This document shows, one piece after another, positions 27,132 through 35,653 of a stretch of DNA of 64,000 bases (within the stretch, counting starts at the first letter, position 1; each line of letters starts with the position of its first letter). Position numbers and translations under genes: made by a program. Below the pieces are notes generated by a model, which ran no database searches, had not been told where the DNA came from, and was given only the letters and a program-made list of their open reading frames with translations. This DNA is from Kitasatospora aureofaciens (GTDB lineage: Bacteria; Actinomycetota; Actinomycetes; Streptomycetales; Streptomycetaceae): the NCBI RefSeq assembly GCF_001188955.3, contig NZ_JPRF03000002.1, forward strand, positions 175,497 through 239,496, given 5' to 3'.

Positions 27132-27581
27132 ATGGAACCCCTCGGTGATCAAGAACTGGGCACAGCGATTGAGAATGCCGACTCGCTGGCCTGGTCTGTC
27201 CGCGGGGCGGCCGGTCGGCAGCTCGCGAGTTCGGACAAGATCGAGGAAGTTGCGGATGTCCTTCACCGTCTTCTCTTGGACGCCCGGAACACCTGGGTCA
27301 TCCAGGAAACAGCAGAGGCTCTGCTCGAACGCAAGGACACCATCGGCCTTCGCTATGTCCTGCTGGCCTATAGCCAGGCGGGCACCCACGACGCAGTGGA
27401 TCATCTCGGTGCTGCCCTGGACTGCAACCCTGAATGGATGACAACTGAAGGCGCGGACCGGCTGATCAAGCAGTATCGCGAGCTGGCAGCAGACCCCGAC
27501 GCCAGCGTCCGCGACGAAGCCCAACAGGTACTGGCGAAGCTGCGACCGCGCGAGGAATGGGCACGCGACTCAACCCGCTGA
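27132..27581 (+). CDS. HEAT-repeat-like protein
   Basis: 149 aa with GGGGGC before the ATG. Repeated helix pairs: WSVRGAAGRQLASSDKIEEV, RNTWVIQETAEALLERKDTI and PDASVRDEAQQVLAKLRP. Acidic and soluble, no signal. It resembles the actinobacterial HEAT proteins at 6000 and 20004 in fold, not closely in sequence. Function unknown, possibly an immunity or adaptor protein. Confidence 0.75.
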   Translation: MEPLGDQELGTAIENADSLAWSVRGAAGRQLASSDKIEEVADVLHRLLLDARNTWVIQETAEALLERKDTIGLRYVLLAYSQAGTHDAVDHLGAALDCNPEWMTTEGADRLIKQYRELAADPDASVRDEAQQVLAKLRPREEWARDSTR

Positions 27582-27585
27582 CTCG

Positions 27586-27876
27586 CTAGGCACGCAGGAG
27601 ACTCAGCACAGCCTCGGCCGCGGCGGTCGGGTCGGCAGCCGCGATCGACGAGTACTCATCCGCGGTGGTGAACGGAGGTCGCCCCTCGGCCCAGTACTCC
27701 AACTCCACGGGGTCGAGACTCCCCTCGATTCGGACGGTGACGCACACCCGAGCGCCCGCGGAACTCACACCCCCGATCACCAGGTCCGGGACCTGCTGGC
27801 GCACACGACGCAGGACCTCATCAACGGGCCCGCCAGCCTCATCGGGCGATGAATCAGTCTCCACGATGCTGATCAT
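27586..27876 (-). CDS. Hypothetical protein
   Basis: 96 aa from the ATG at 27876; an upstream extension runs into the IS3 end and is not credible. It starts MISIVETDSSPDEAGGPVDE and has a beta-rich centre DLVIGGVSSAGARVCVTVRI with ELEYWAEGRPPFTTADEYSS. Convergent with the HEAT gene, with stops only ~5 bp apart. No family recognised. Confidence 0.55.
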   Translation of the reverse strand: MISIVETDSSPDEAGGPVDEVLRRVRQQVPDLVIGGVSSAGARVCVTVRIEGSLDPVELEYWAEGRPPFTTADEYSSIAAADPTAAAEAVLSLLRA

Positions 27877-28009
27877 GCCACTCAGCGGTGATCGCCGGGA
27901 CCGGGCTGGTCCCAGTGGCTGTTGTCGTTCCGATCTTGAGCGGTGCCGATCGAACGGGTGAACCGCCCCGGGTTCGGTGGAGACTCGATTTCGTGTAAGG
28001 ATTCGAGTC

Positions 28010-28336
28010 ATGGCGCGTCCTTCCTCCTACCCGCCTGAGCTGCGCCGTCGTGCGGTGCGCATGGTCGCCGAGGTCCTCGGTGACTACCCGAACGAGTCGG
28101 CCGCGCTGCGGGCCGTCGCGGAGAAACTGGGCATCGGCTCCGCCGAGACCCTGCGCAACTGGGTGCGACGCGACCAGGTCGACTCCGGGCAGCGCCCGGG
28201 CACGACCACGGAGGAGTCCGCGCAGATCAAGGCCATGAAGAAGGAGATCGCCGAACTCAAGCGCGCCAACGAGATCCTCAAGGCCGCGGCGAGTTTCTTC
28301 GCGGCCGAGCTCGACCGGCCACACCTGCGCTCGTAG
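28010..28336 (+). CDS. IS3 transposase orfA
   Basis: 108 aa. N-terminal HTH (YPPELRRRAVRMVAEVLGDY, SAETLRNWVRRDQVDSG) and a leucine-zipper-like helix (AQIKAMKKEIAELKRANEIL) leading to KAAASFFAAELDRP. The expected -1 frameshift zone lies near AGTTTCTTCGC (28290), so orfA and orfB can be made as a fusion. Confidence 0.92.
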   Translation: MARPSSYPPELRRRAVRMVAEVLGDYPNESAALRAVAEKLGIGSAETLRNWVRRDQVDSGQRPGTTTEESAQIKAMKKEIAELKRANEILKAAASFFAAELDRPHLRS

Positions 28337-29262
28337 CGTTCATCGACGAGCACCGGGGCCGCTTCGGCGGCGTCGAGCCGATCTGCCGCGTGCTCACCGA
28401 GCACGACTGCAACATCGCCCCCTCCACGTACTACGCCCACCGCAAGCGTCTGGCCTCGCCGGCCGCCCGCACCGTACGCGACGAAGAGCTCAAGGCTCTC
28501 ATCAAGAAGGTCTACAACGCCAACTACCGTGTCTACGGGGCTCGGAAAATCTGGAGGGAGCTGGGCCGGCAAGGCCGAGCGGTGGCCCGCTGCACCGTCG
28601 AACGCCTGATGCGCGAACTCGGCATCACCGGTGCTGTCCGCGGCAAGAAGGTGATCACCACCATTGCGGACCCGGGCGCCGAACGCGCCCCGGACCTGGT
28701 CGACCGCGACTTCGTCGCCGGCGCGCCGAACCGCTGCTGGGCCGCCGACTTCACGCACATCGCCACCTGGGCCGGAGTCGTCTACGTCGCCTTCGTCGTG
28801 GACACCTTCTCCCGGCGCATCGTCGGCTGGTCGGCCGCGACCTCCAAGGAGACCCGGCTTGTGCTGGATGCGCTGGACATGGCGCTGTGGCAGCGTGATC
28901 GTGACGGATTCCCCCATCAGCGAGGCGAGTTGATACATCATTCGGACGCCGGGTCGCAGTACACGAGTTTCCGGCTCGCCGAACACCTGAACGCCGCCGG
29001 CATCGCGGCCTCGATCGGATCCGTCGGCGACGCCTACGACAACGCCCTCATGGAGTCCACGATCGGCCTGTTCAAGACCGAGCTGATCAAGCCCCGGCGA
29101 CCCTGGCGCACCCTCTCGCAGGTCGAACTCGCCACCGCCGAGTGGATCGACTGGTACAACCACCGCCGGCTCCACGGTGAGATAGGCCACGTTCCGCCAG
29201 CCGAGTACGAGACCGACTATTACCTCACCACCACAAAGCCGCAGGTCACAACCACAACCTGA
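28295..29262 (+). CDS. IS3 transposase orfB (rve integrase core)
   Basis: Frame open from the slip zone to 29262; a free GTG at 28390 also exists. All DDE residues are visible: RCWAADFTHIATWAGVVYVA (first Asp), ELIHHSDAGSQYTSFRLAEH (second Asp) and DNALMESTIGLFKTELIKPR (Glu). The HTH_21 block ANYRVYGARKIWRELGRQG precedes them. Looks fully functional. Confidence 0.93.
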
Positions 29263-29289
29263 GATCTCTATCGAACCCGGGGCGGTTCA

Positions 29290-29413
29290 CTTCGAGTCCG
29301 GTGACATCGACGGTGTCCGGCAGGCCCTGGGGCGGGCGGAGGTGTCCGTGATCGAGGTCCAGCAGAGCATGCATGACCTGCGGGTGGCCATCGGCGACGC
29401 GCAAGAGGAGTGA
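29290..29413 (+). pseudogene. 3' end of a gene cut by the IS3 element
   Basis: Frame FESGDIDGVRQALGRAEVSV IEVQ-type sequence to ...VAIGDAQEE with TGA at 29411, directly after the right inverted repeat. Codon pattern is that of a real gene, but the 5' part is not on the other side of the element, so a rearrangement accompanied insertion. Confidence 0.4.
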
Positions 29414-30139
29414 AACCGCTCCCGGACAAGATGGGAGGACAAGGCCGTTGACGGCGGGGCCCGGCGGAACGCACCCTCGATGCCCGCCCTGCGGAGCTGG
29501 TCCACTACTGATCGGGGACACCCCCGGGTGACTCCGTCGGGAGCAACCCCGGCGGCAGGCGGCAGGGGGCTCGCACAGACTGGTACAGGCCGGTCCGCGT
29601 CCGAACCCCCGAGCGGGCAGCGGACCGGTGCTCCGCATCCGCGCGCCGCTTCCCGGACCCGTCGACGGCCTTGCTCGCCAGCCGTTGGTGCGCTGCCGGA
29701 TGGCATGTTCGCGGCCGAAATTGCGCAGGTCAAAGCCCTGGCCACCGGCTGACAGGCGGGTCTAGCATTCCCGGCACGGCGGCCCCACCACAGCGCCCAC
29801 CGGGCCGCCGAGCAGAGCAGCCGCGCCTCCCGCAGGCGCTGCTGGCCTCCCACCGGCCGGGCCCGCGCGGAACGCACCCCCTCGTTCCCGGGCCCGGCCG
29901 CCTGCGCCACAACTCTGGACGGCTTCGGTGTCGCATCCCGGTACGCGCCGAGTGGACTTGTTCCTTCGGCGACGGGCGCGGCGCCCAGTGCCACCGTCGT
30001 GATGTCGCCGACCGCGCCCGGGGAGGCCGCCGACCGGGCCCTGCGCATCACCGTGTAGCGGTCGGCCGGGTCCCGCGGGGCGGGATTGGCCTGTGGGTGG
30101 GTGATGTTGCGTGGTTTTCGGGTGGGCCGGGGTGTCGGT
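29414..30139. other. ~725 bp without a supported gene
   Basis: Long GC-rich frames exist on both strands but none has a ribosome site or family-like residues. They are dominated by Arg, Pro and Ala, as expected of shadow frames. I see nothing structured here. Confidence 0.4.
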
Positions 30140-30748
30140 GTGCGATACCGGGAGCTCGGGAGTGGTTGGGCGGCAGAGGTGGCGGTGGATTCGATGCGGG
30201 TGGGCGAGGCGCGGGAGTGGATCGGTGAGGCGGTGGTGGGGGCGGTGCGCGCGGGCTTCGCCCGTGACCACGAGACGATGGGCTATGCGGAGCGTCCGGC
30301 GCCGGAGCCGGCGTTCAAGGCGGGGCGGGAACGGACCGGACACGACTCCTCACGCGTGCCCGAAGTACCGAAGGCCTTGGTGGAGTCGTGGACCACCGAC
30401 GACACACCGGGCATGTTCTTCACGTACAAAGCCGAGTACGGCGGGCCGCCTCTCATCCAGCTGTCGGTCCGCCGTACGTGGGCGCGCCAAGTGGCCGCTG
30501 CGGGCTGGGCGGTGCTCGGCGGCTGCGCGGTCCTGGATGTTCTGGACTGGGATGAGAGTGTCAGCCCGCGTCGCCCGGCCCGGGTGCGGGCCGCGCTGGT
30601 CTGGGCCGACTACGACGCGGGCATGCACGGCTGGCGGGCCCACGCGGACAACCGCGACCTGCGCGTCGCCTGGGGCCCGCAGGGCCAGGCCACACTCGTC
30701 ATGCCGTGGAAAGAGCCTTCGGCCGGCCACGAGGTCGAAACCGGGTAG
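30140..30748 (+). CDS. Hypothetical protein
   Basis: About 202 aa; start uncertain (GTG 30140 or ATG 30194). Coding character is good: VGEAREWIGEAVVGAVRAGF, DDTPGMFFTYKAEYGGPPLI, GWAVLGGCAVLDVLDWDESV and TLVMPWKEPSAGHEV. No signal or membrane span. No family recognised. It precedes the Cys-His-Asp protein gene on the same strand. Confidence 0.55.
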   Translation: MRYRELGSGWAAEVAVDSMRVGEAREWIGEAVVGAVRAGFARDHETMGYAERPAPEPAFKAGRERTGHDSSRVPEVPKALVESWTTDDTPGMFFTYKAEYGGPPLIQLSVRRTWARQVAAAGWAVLGGCAVLDVLDWDESVSPRRPARVRAALVWADYDAGMHGWRAHADNRDLRVAWGPQGQATLVMPWKEPSAGHEVETG

Positions 30749-31049
30749 GTCCATGTGTCACGCCCGCACCTGGTTAGCCCCCCTTCACCGGCTGCGCGCC
30801 GGCACTCCGGATAGCGGGCGTGACCTGTTCGCCCTGGCCGGGGCCGGCCTTGGTGACGGCTGCCGGCTGGTACGCACGGCCGGCGACGTGTGTACGGCAG
30901 CGCCGGGTCGTGCTTTTCCCACGCGGGGTGCCTGTGCCCGGGTCTCTTCGACGCGGCCTTGGCCGCACTGGCCCGTGACGCCGACGGGTGTCGAGTCCTC
31001 AGCTGACATCACCCTGTCGCCCTGCCAACGGGCCGCGCCCAAAGACCGG

Positions 31050-31697
31050 GTGGACACTCGACGTGTGCCTGCCGACCTGCTGACCGCCGACGAGTGCGCC
31101 CTCGTTGACGCCGTCGCGGCCCTGACCACCGGGGCGGTCTGCCCGGCTGCCCGCGTCGTGCTCGCCCAGGGACGCCTGTTCACTCCCGCGCCCTGGCCGC
31201 GCTCCGGCGCCCCGCGCCGCGGCGCGCCCGGGCGCTGTCACCGCAACGCACTTCGCCTCGCCCGGCTCCTGCCGGGCGCCTACGTGGAGGGATATGCGCT
31301 CACCACCGAGGGGACGGTGCGGGCCCACGCGTGGTGCGCGACCGGCGATGGCACTGTGCTGGACCCCGCGTGGTCCGAGGGGGCGTCCCGGGCCTACCTG
31401 GGGGTGCCCATGGCCCCGGAATTCGTCCTCGCCGTCCAACAGCGCACCCTCACCAAGACACGGTTCCTCGGGGTCCTCGACGAGAACGTGCAGGCCCGTG
31501 ACGCCGGGCGCATCTTCCAGGCCGGCGTGCCGCTCCACGGGATGCTCGACATCGGCCGAATCCCGGCCGCCCCGTTCCCCAACCGCTCACCAACAGGCGT
31601 TCCCAGTCACCATCACCGCCACGTCGCTCCACCTGCACCCACGCCGTCCCGCGCAACACCCGGGCCGCTGCTCCAGCCTGTTCGAGGCACCGGGTGA
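31050..31697 (+). CDS. Putative cysteine-peptidase/transglutaminase-like protein
   Basis: About 215 aa from GTG 31050 (or 31065). The central part has an ordered triad: GRCHRNALRLARLLPGAYVE with Cys, then GTVRAHAWCATGDG with His, then TVLDPAWSEG with Asp, and RAYLGVPM. The C..N / HAW / DPxW order fits papain- or transglutaminase-like folds seen in phage and plasmid hypotheticals. No signal peptide, so an intracellular role. The Pro/His-rich tail may be read-through of low-complexity DNA. Catalysis is inferred only from spacing. Confidence 0.55.
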   Translation: MDTRRVPADLLTADECALVDAVAALTTGAVCPAARVVLAQGRLFTPAPWPRSGAPRRGAPGRCHRNALRLARLLPGAYVEGYALTTEGTVRAHAWCATGDGTVLDPAWSEGASRAYLGVPMAPEFVLAVQQRTLTKTRFLGVLDENVQARDAGRIFQAGVPLHGMLDIGRIPAAPFPNRSPTGVPSHHHRHVAPPAPTPSRATPGPLLQPVRGTG

Positions 31698-31926
31698 ACA
31701 CGTCGACAGGTGCTGCGGGCTGCAGCTTGGCAGAGCGGGTGGGCGTTGGCCGGGGCTCCGACCACCCGGGCCCCGCTGTCAGCCCGTCCCGACCGCGGCT
31801 TGCAGGCCGGTGGTGAGCCTCTTCCGCGGCCTTCGTGCGCGCGGTTTCTTGTCGGCGGACGCGGTGGCAGGGTAAAGATCGCACAGTCCCTGCGGCAGAT
31901 CGCGGGGGCGGAGGAGACGAGGAACC

Positions 31927-32709
31927 GTGGCAGAAAGCCGTTTCAGTGAGACCATCGCCCAGCTGGAGGCGGAACTTCCCGACATCGAGGCCCGGCGCCG
32001 GCGCCTGGAGGACGAGCTGACCGCCGCCGTGGCGCGAGAGAACGCCGTACGCGGCGCCATCGAGGGCCTGCGGGCCCTGACCGAATTGGTGGCCTCTCAG
32101 GACATGACGCCGGTGGGCGGTGTGCGGGCGGAGGCGGACGCCATCGTCGGGGTTCGGCCGCAGCAGCTCGCGGCCGAAATCGAGGAGGCGCTGCACCGGG
32201 GCGGGGAGCCGGCCGAAGAGGGCACCTCGGGCACGGACACGGTCACGAAGACGGCGAAGAAGGCCGCTGGGAAGAAGGCGGCCCCTGCGAAGAAGACCGC
32301 GGCGAAGAAAGCGACACCCGCGACGAGGGCCGCAGGGAAGAAGGCGGCCCCCGCGAAGAAGACGGTGGTGAAGAAGACCACCGACGGCGCGCGGCCTGCC
32401 GCGGCGAAGAAGACCGCCGCAGCCAAGGGGGCCGGGCCCGTGCGCACCGGCGCCGAGCCGCCCACCGCAAAGCGCGGAACGGCTGCGCCCGCGCCCAGAC
32501 GGCGAACGACCGGTGCCACCTCCGAGACCGTGCTGGCCGTGCTGGCCGACGCCCAGGGACCGCTGCGGGCCCGGGAGGTGACCGCCCGGCTGGGAATCGA
32601 GGAGTCGGCGGACAACGTGAACGCGGTCCGCACCGCGCTGGAGCGCCTGACCAAGGCCGGCCGGGCGCAGCGCCCGGGCCGTGGCCTGTACGCGCAACTG
32701 GACGGCTGA
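31927..32709 (+). CDS. Three-part DNA-binding protein with histone H1-like tail
   Basis: 260 aa. Residues 1-60 are a charged coiled coil (ETIAQLEAELPDIEARRRRL). Residues ~100-185 are Lys/Ala/Pro-rich with AAGKKAAPAKKTAAKKA and AAGKKAAPAKKTVVKK repeats, as in bacterial H1-like proteins. Residues ~200-260 form a winged helix (TSETVLAVLADAQGPLRARE, GIEESADNVNAVRTALERLT, GRGLYAQLDG). A dimeric nucleoid or chromatin-like protein is the natural reading. The tail repeats could undergo acetylation. ATG follows GAGGAACC. Confidence 0.8.
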   Translation: MAESRFSETIAQLEAELPDIEARRRRLEDELTAAVARENAVRGAIEGLRALTELVASQDMTPVGGVRAEADAIVGVRPQQLAAEIEEALHRGGEPAEEGTSGTDTVTKTAKKAAGKKAAPAKKTAAKKATPATRAAGKKAAPAKKTVVKKTTDGARPAAAKKTAAAKGAGPVRTGAEPPTAKRGTAAPAPRRRTTGATSETVLAVLADAQGPLRAREVTARLGIEESADNVNAVRTALERLTKAGRAQRPGRGLYAQLDG

Positions 32710-32822
32710 CCCGCCGGGGCCGGTTCGCGTTCCTGCCCCGGCTGCACCGCCGGCCGGTCGCGTGAGATCGCCGGGTGCGGCATCCGGCCTGTCGTGTCGT
32801 CGCCGTTCCTGTCTGAGATGCC

Positions 32823-32852
32823 GGAGGCCGCCACCTGCGGGTGGCGGCCTCC
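32823..32852 (+). terminator. Strong hairpin after the H1-like gene
   Basis: GGAGGCCGCCACC at 32823 and GGTGGCGGCCTCC at 32840 form a 13-bp perfect stem with a TGCG loop, 114 bp after the stop. No U tract, as is usual in Streptomyces. Confidence 0.7.
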
Positions 32853-33125
32853 TGTGCCTTCTCGGGGCCTCGGCAGCCTACCGCCGACCCCGGACATCGC
32901 CTGGGAGCGGGCCCGCGACCGGCCGCCCGAGGGCGGCCGGTGCCGAGGTGAACGCCACCGCCTGGGCGTGCGCGCCCGGCCACCGTGAGGACGCCTTCGA
33001 GTACGGATGACCCCGATCGTCTCGTTCCCCGGTCACCGCTGACCTCCCCGCATCGTGCGGCCGGTGCGATACGGGGGCGTGTCGTGGCCCGCATGACCGT
33101 TCCCGGCGGGGGCACGCTGTCGTCC

Positions 33126-33461
33126 ATGACGACACCTCGACCCCGTCGCAGCCGGCGCCTCTCCCGCGCCAAGGCCCTGGGAGCACCACTGGGCACGCTG
33201 GATATGCAGCGCCCGCCTGCAGTCCCCGAACCGCCCCGCCTGCCCGCACCGGCGGCGCAGCGGCCCGCACCGGCGACGCCGGCAGCGCGGAGGCCCGCAC
33301 CGCAGGCGCCCGTGCCTGGCATCCCCGCCCCGGCCCGGGTGCGGGAGGAGCCGTGCTGCCGGGTGCGCACCGAACGGTTCGTCAGCCTCGGCGGCACCGT
33401 CTTCGTGATCCACCGCCATCAGCCCGCCTGCCCGCGCTGGACCATTCCCGCCACAACCTGA
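33126..33461 (+). CDS. Pro/Ala-rich protein with a Cys-containing C-terminal domain
   Basis: 111 aa from ATG 33126. It begins MTTPRPRRSRRLSRAKALGA, a basic start, then a Pro-Ala linker, then a compact C-terminal segment EEPCCRVRTERFVSLGGTVF VIHRH with CPRW. Three Cys and two His could bind a metal. Hypothetical; low complexity makes the N-terminal half doubtful. Confidence 0.45.
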   Translation: MTTPRPRRSRRLSRAKALGAPLGTLDMQRPPAVPEPPRLPAPAAQRPAPATPAARRPAPQAPVPGIPAPARVREEPCCRVRTERFVSLGGTVFVIHRHQPACPRWTIPATT

Positions 33462-33752
33462 ACCCCCGGGGCGGGGCCTCGCGGCCGGTCACTCAGCCAG
33501 CTGGGAGGTGTCCGGACGGGCGGCCCGCTTCAGTTCCATCTCGGTTTCAGCACCGCCACACAGCAGGCCCGCAACCGGGCCGCCCAGACCTCGAGGCCGC
33601 CCAGCGGGTGCCGCAGCCCTGGGCCCCTTGCTGGTGGTTGTGGTGGGTGGGTTGGGGCGTTGGTCGGTGTGGCCGGGCGCTGCGCTGTGCTCCTGTTCTC
33701 GCGTCCGGCTGGTGCCGGCCGCTCGTGTGGGTGGGGCGGGCGGCGGTGGCGG

Positions 33753-33890
33753 TCAGGCGGGCTTTGGGGGTGGTGGCCACAGGAGACGGACTTTGCCGTA
33801 ACGGGCGCGGGCGGCGTCCGCGCTGAGTCCGAGCGCCTCGCCCATCGTGGCCCAGGTCGCGCCGGCCTCGCGATCGGCGATGGGTGTAGT
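33753..33890 (-). pseudogene. HTH fragment (sigma-like)
   Basis: The minus strand reads IADREAGATWATMGEALGLS and ADAARARYGKVRLLW before a TGA at 33755. This is the C-terminal HTH of small actinobacterial proteins of the 'EAGATWxxIGEALG' type. The start is missing; it abuts the CbrC pseudogene. Confidence 0.5.
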
Positions 33891-33924
33891 TCCCTTGAAG
33901 GGAAAGGCCCGTGCTGGACCGTCG

Positions 33925-34378
33925 CTATGACGCGTCGGCGTAGGCGAGGTGGGCGCCGCAGACGGTGCAGCGGAAGAGCATCGCGCTTGGCCCTGCCCGA
34001 GGTGGGTCAGGAAGTTCTCGAGCTGGGATGCGTTGTGCCAGCCGTCGATCCGCAGGTCGGTCCGAAGCTGGTCGAGCGCCTCGGGGTGGGCGGCGAGTTC
34101 GGCGTATCCGACCTCGCCGATGAAGGCGGCCGCGTCGTTGCAGTGGACGAGCCAGTGCGGGTCCTGCCAGGCGTGAAAGCCCGGGGTGCGGCGGGTGACG
34201 TGCTCCAGGGTCTCCTCGCTGACGCCGTCGAGTCCGTATGAGTCGGTGAAGTCACCTTCGAATCGTTCGGCGGCGCTGCCGTCGGCGATGCACCAGGGGC
34301 AGAATCGCCCGCTGACGTCCTGGGCCGTGTAGAAGGTCGCGGTGTAGATCCAGCCCGTGGCGCGCTCGCCGGCGCCTG
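33925..34378 (-). pseudogene. CbrC-family protein gene, truncated and frameshifted
   Basis: The minus strand gives FYTAQDVSGRFCPWCIADGS, FEGDFTDSYGLDGVSEETLE, TPGFHAWQDPHWLVHCNDAA and FIGEVGYAELAAHPEAL, the hallmark of the CbrC (UPF0167) family with its Zn-binding CPWC. A base shift near 33990 is needed to reach the family end LFRCTVCGAHLAYADAS at 33925. The start is cut at 34378, where an unrelated plus-strand gene begins. CbrC affects colicin E2 tolerance in E. coli; the role here is unknown. Confidence 0.7.
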
Positions 34379-34702
34379 GTGTTCTTCAGCGACCTGACCC
34401 TGTGGCTGGACGGGCACGGCAGCGACTGGGGACAGCGAGGCACCGATTGGGAGGGCGGCCTGCGCCAGCTGGAGGACGCCCCCTCGCCCGTGCTCTACCT
34501 GACCCTCAGCCAGTACCACCACGCGATCCTGGCCGACTCCAGCCGCCAGGGGATGAAGCTGTACTTCGGCGACGGTACGGTCGAGCAGGTCACCCCCGAG
34601 GTTCGGGAGAAGGCCCGCGCGTTCATGCAGCAGACCCTGGAGCGGGACTGGCCCGGCTACATCGGCGGCCTGATCGCCGACGGGAAGCTCCGCACCGCCT
34701 GA
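34379..34702 (+). pseudogene. Hypothetical protein, probably 5'-truncated
   Basis: 107 aa from a GTG exactly at the junction with the CbrC fragment: FFSDLTLWLDGHGSDWGQRG, LEDAPSPVLYLTLSQYHHAI and KLYFGDGTVEQVTPEVREKA. Good coding character but no ribosome site. The native start was probably lost. No family recognised. Confidence 0.5.
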
Positions 34703-34855
34703 CCGCGCACCTGGCCCGAGGCGGCAGGCTCCCCTCGGGCCCGCCCCGGCCGGTGCGTGCCGCACGGCTGCGCCCGCGCGCTCTTGACGGTGAGTCAGCC
34801 GAGCGGAACGGTGGAGGCGCAAGGATCCGCAACCGGCTTGGCACAAGGAGCGGTC

Positions 34856-35137
34856 ATGGCACTACGGTTCAGGGGCATCGACCCGGACACGCCCAACGGC
34901 GGCTCTCCGACCGTGTGGTTGGAGGACGAGAAGGCGGAGATCGTCATCCAGGGCTGGCTGCCCGAGATGGAGATGTACCGCGTGATCAGCGAGACCGAGT
35001 GGGTGGAGGGCCACGCCATCGGCGTCCCGGACCACGAGGGCGTCGTGCGGATCCCGGTCCGGATGATCCCGTTTCTGCGGAAGGTGTGCGATGAAGCCGA
35101 GCGTGCCGGACTTTGGCGCCCTGTTGAGGAGCGCTGA
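34856..35137 (+). CDS. Hypothetical small protein upstream of DUF6879
   Basis: 93 aa. AAGGAG at 34844 fixes the ATG at 34856. ALRFRGIDPDTPNGGSPTVW, AEIVIQGWLPEMEMYRVISE and VVRIPVRMIPFLRKVCDEA form a compact alpha/beta protein. It overlaps the next gene by 47 bp in another frame, so translational coupling is likely. Such proteins often precede DUF6879 genes in Streptomyces. Confidence 0.8.
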   Translation: MALRFRGIDPDTPNGGSPTVWLEDEKAEIVIQGWLPEMEMYRVISETEWVEGHAIGVPDHEGVVRIPVRMIPFLRKVCDEAERAGLWRPVEER

Positions 35138-35618
35138 GCGCTCCGCGTGCCATCTGGAGATGCGCGACTCCTACATGGACGACCCGGTCTTCGCCGACTG
35201 GCGCGCCGGCCTTCCGGTCGAGCGGCCCGAGGCGTACGACCTGCCCGAGGAGTACACCGCCTGGGCCGCCTTGGTGCGGGAGACGGTCGGCCGCGGGGTG
35301 GTGATGCGCCGGGCCCGGATCGTTTCGGAGCCGGTGACCGCCTACATCCGGTGGGAGCACGCGATCACCGAGCGGCACAACGTCGCGCTGGGCGAGCAGG
35401 TCCGTTGGCTGCCCCGGTCGAAGGCATCCGACCTCGCGCTGCCGGGCAATGACCTGTGGCTGGTGGACGAGCGCCTGGTCCTCTTCCACTGGTTCACCGG
35501 TGACGGCGAGTGGGCCGGCCACGAGACCACCGAGGACCCGGCCGTGGTGAAGATGGTGACCGGCGCCTTCGAGGCGGTCTGGGAACGGGCCGTCCCGCAC
35601 GCCCACTACACCATCTGA
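35091..35618 (+). CDS. DUF6879-family protein
   Basis: 175 aa. Family pattern: FGALLRSAERSACHLEMRDS, ARIVSEPVTAYIRWEHAITE, NVALGEQVRWLPRSKASDLA and LPGNDLWLVDERLVLFHWFT. These proteins co-occur with DUF5753 XRE regulators, as here, 36 bp upstream of one. Biochemical role unknown; a partner or target of the XRE protein is likely. Confidence 0.88.
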   Translation: MKPSVPDFGALLRSAERSACHLEMRDSYMDDPVFADWRAGLPVERPEAYDLPEEYTAWAALVRETVGRGVVMRRARIVSEPVTAYIRWEHAITERHNVALGEQVRWLPRSKASDLALPGNDLWLVDERLVLFHWFTGDGEWAGHETTEDPAVVKMVTGAFEAVWERAVPHAHYTI

Positions 35619-35653
35619 CCAATCCGTCCACCACCCGCCGGGCAGCCAGCACC

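Larger units (their letters stand above)
27959..29289 (+). mobile_element. Complete IS3-family element
   Basis: Bounded by imperfect inverted repeats: TGAACCGCCCCGGGTTCGGT at 27959 and its complement ending at 29289 (18 perfect bases then scattered changes over ~28). Length 1331 bp, orfA plus orfB in the usual layout. No clear target-site duplication. Coding sequence on the right (29290-29413) reads as a gene 3' end, suggesting the insertion split a gene. Confidence 0.9.

Noticed and set aside
29287..30051. Minus-strand frame of ~254 codons
   Set aside because: No ribosome site and no domain-like pattern; rich in Arg/Pro/Ala with no conserved block.
33905..34378. Plus-strand genes across the CbrC region
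   Set aside because: The minus strand carries the recognisable CbrC sequence; the plus frames are shadows.
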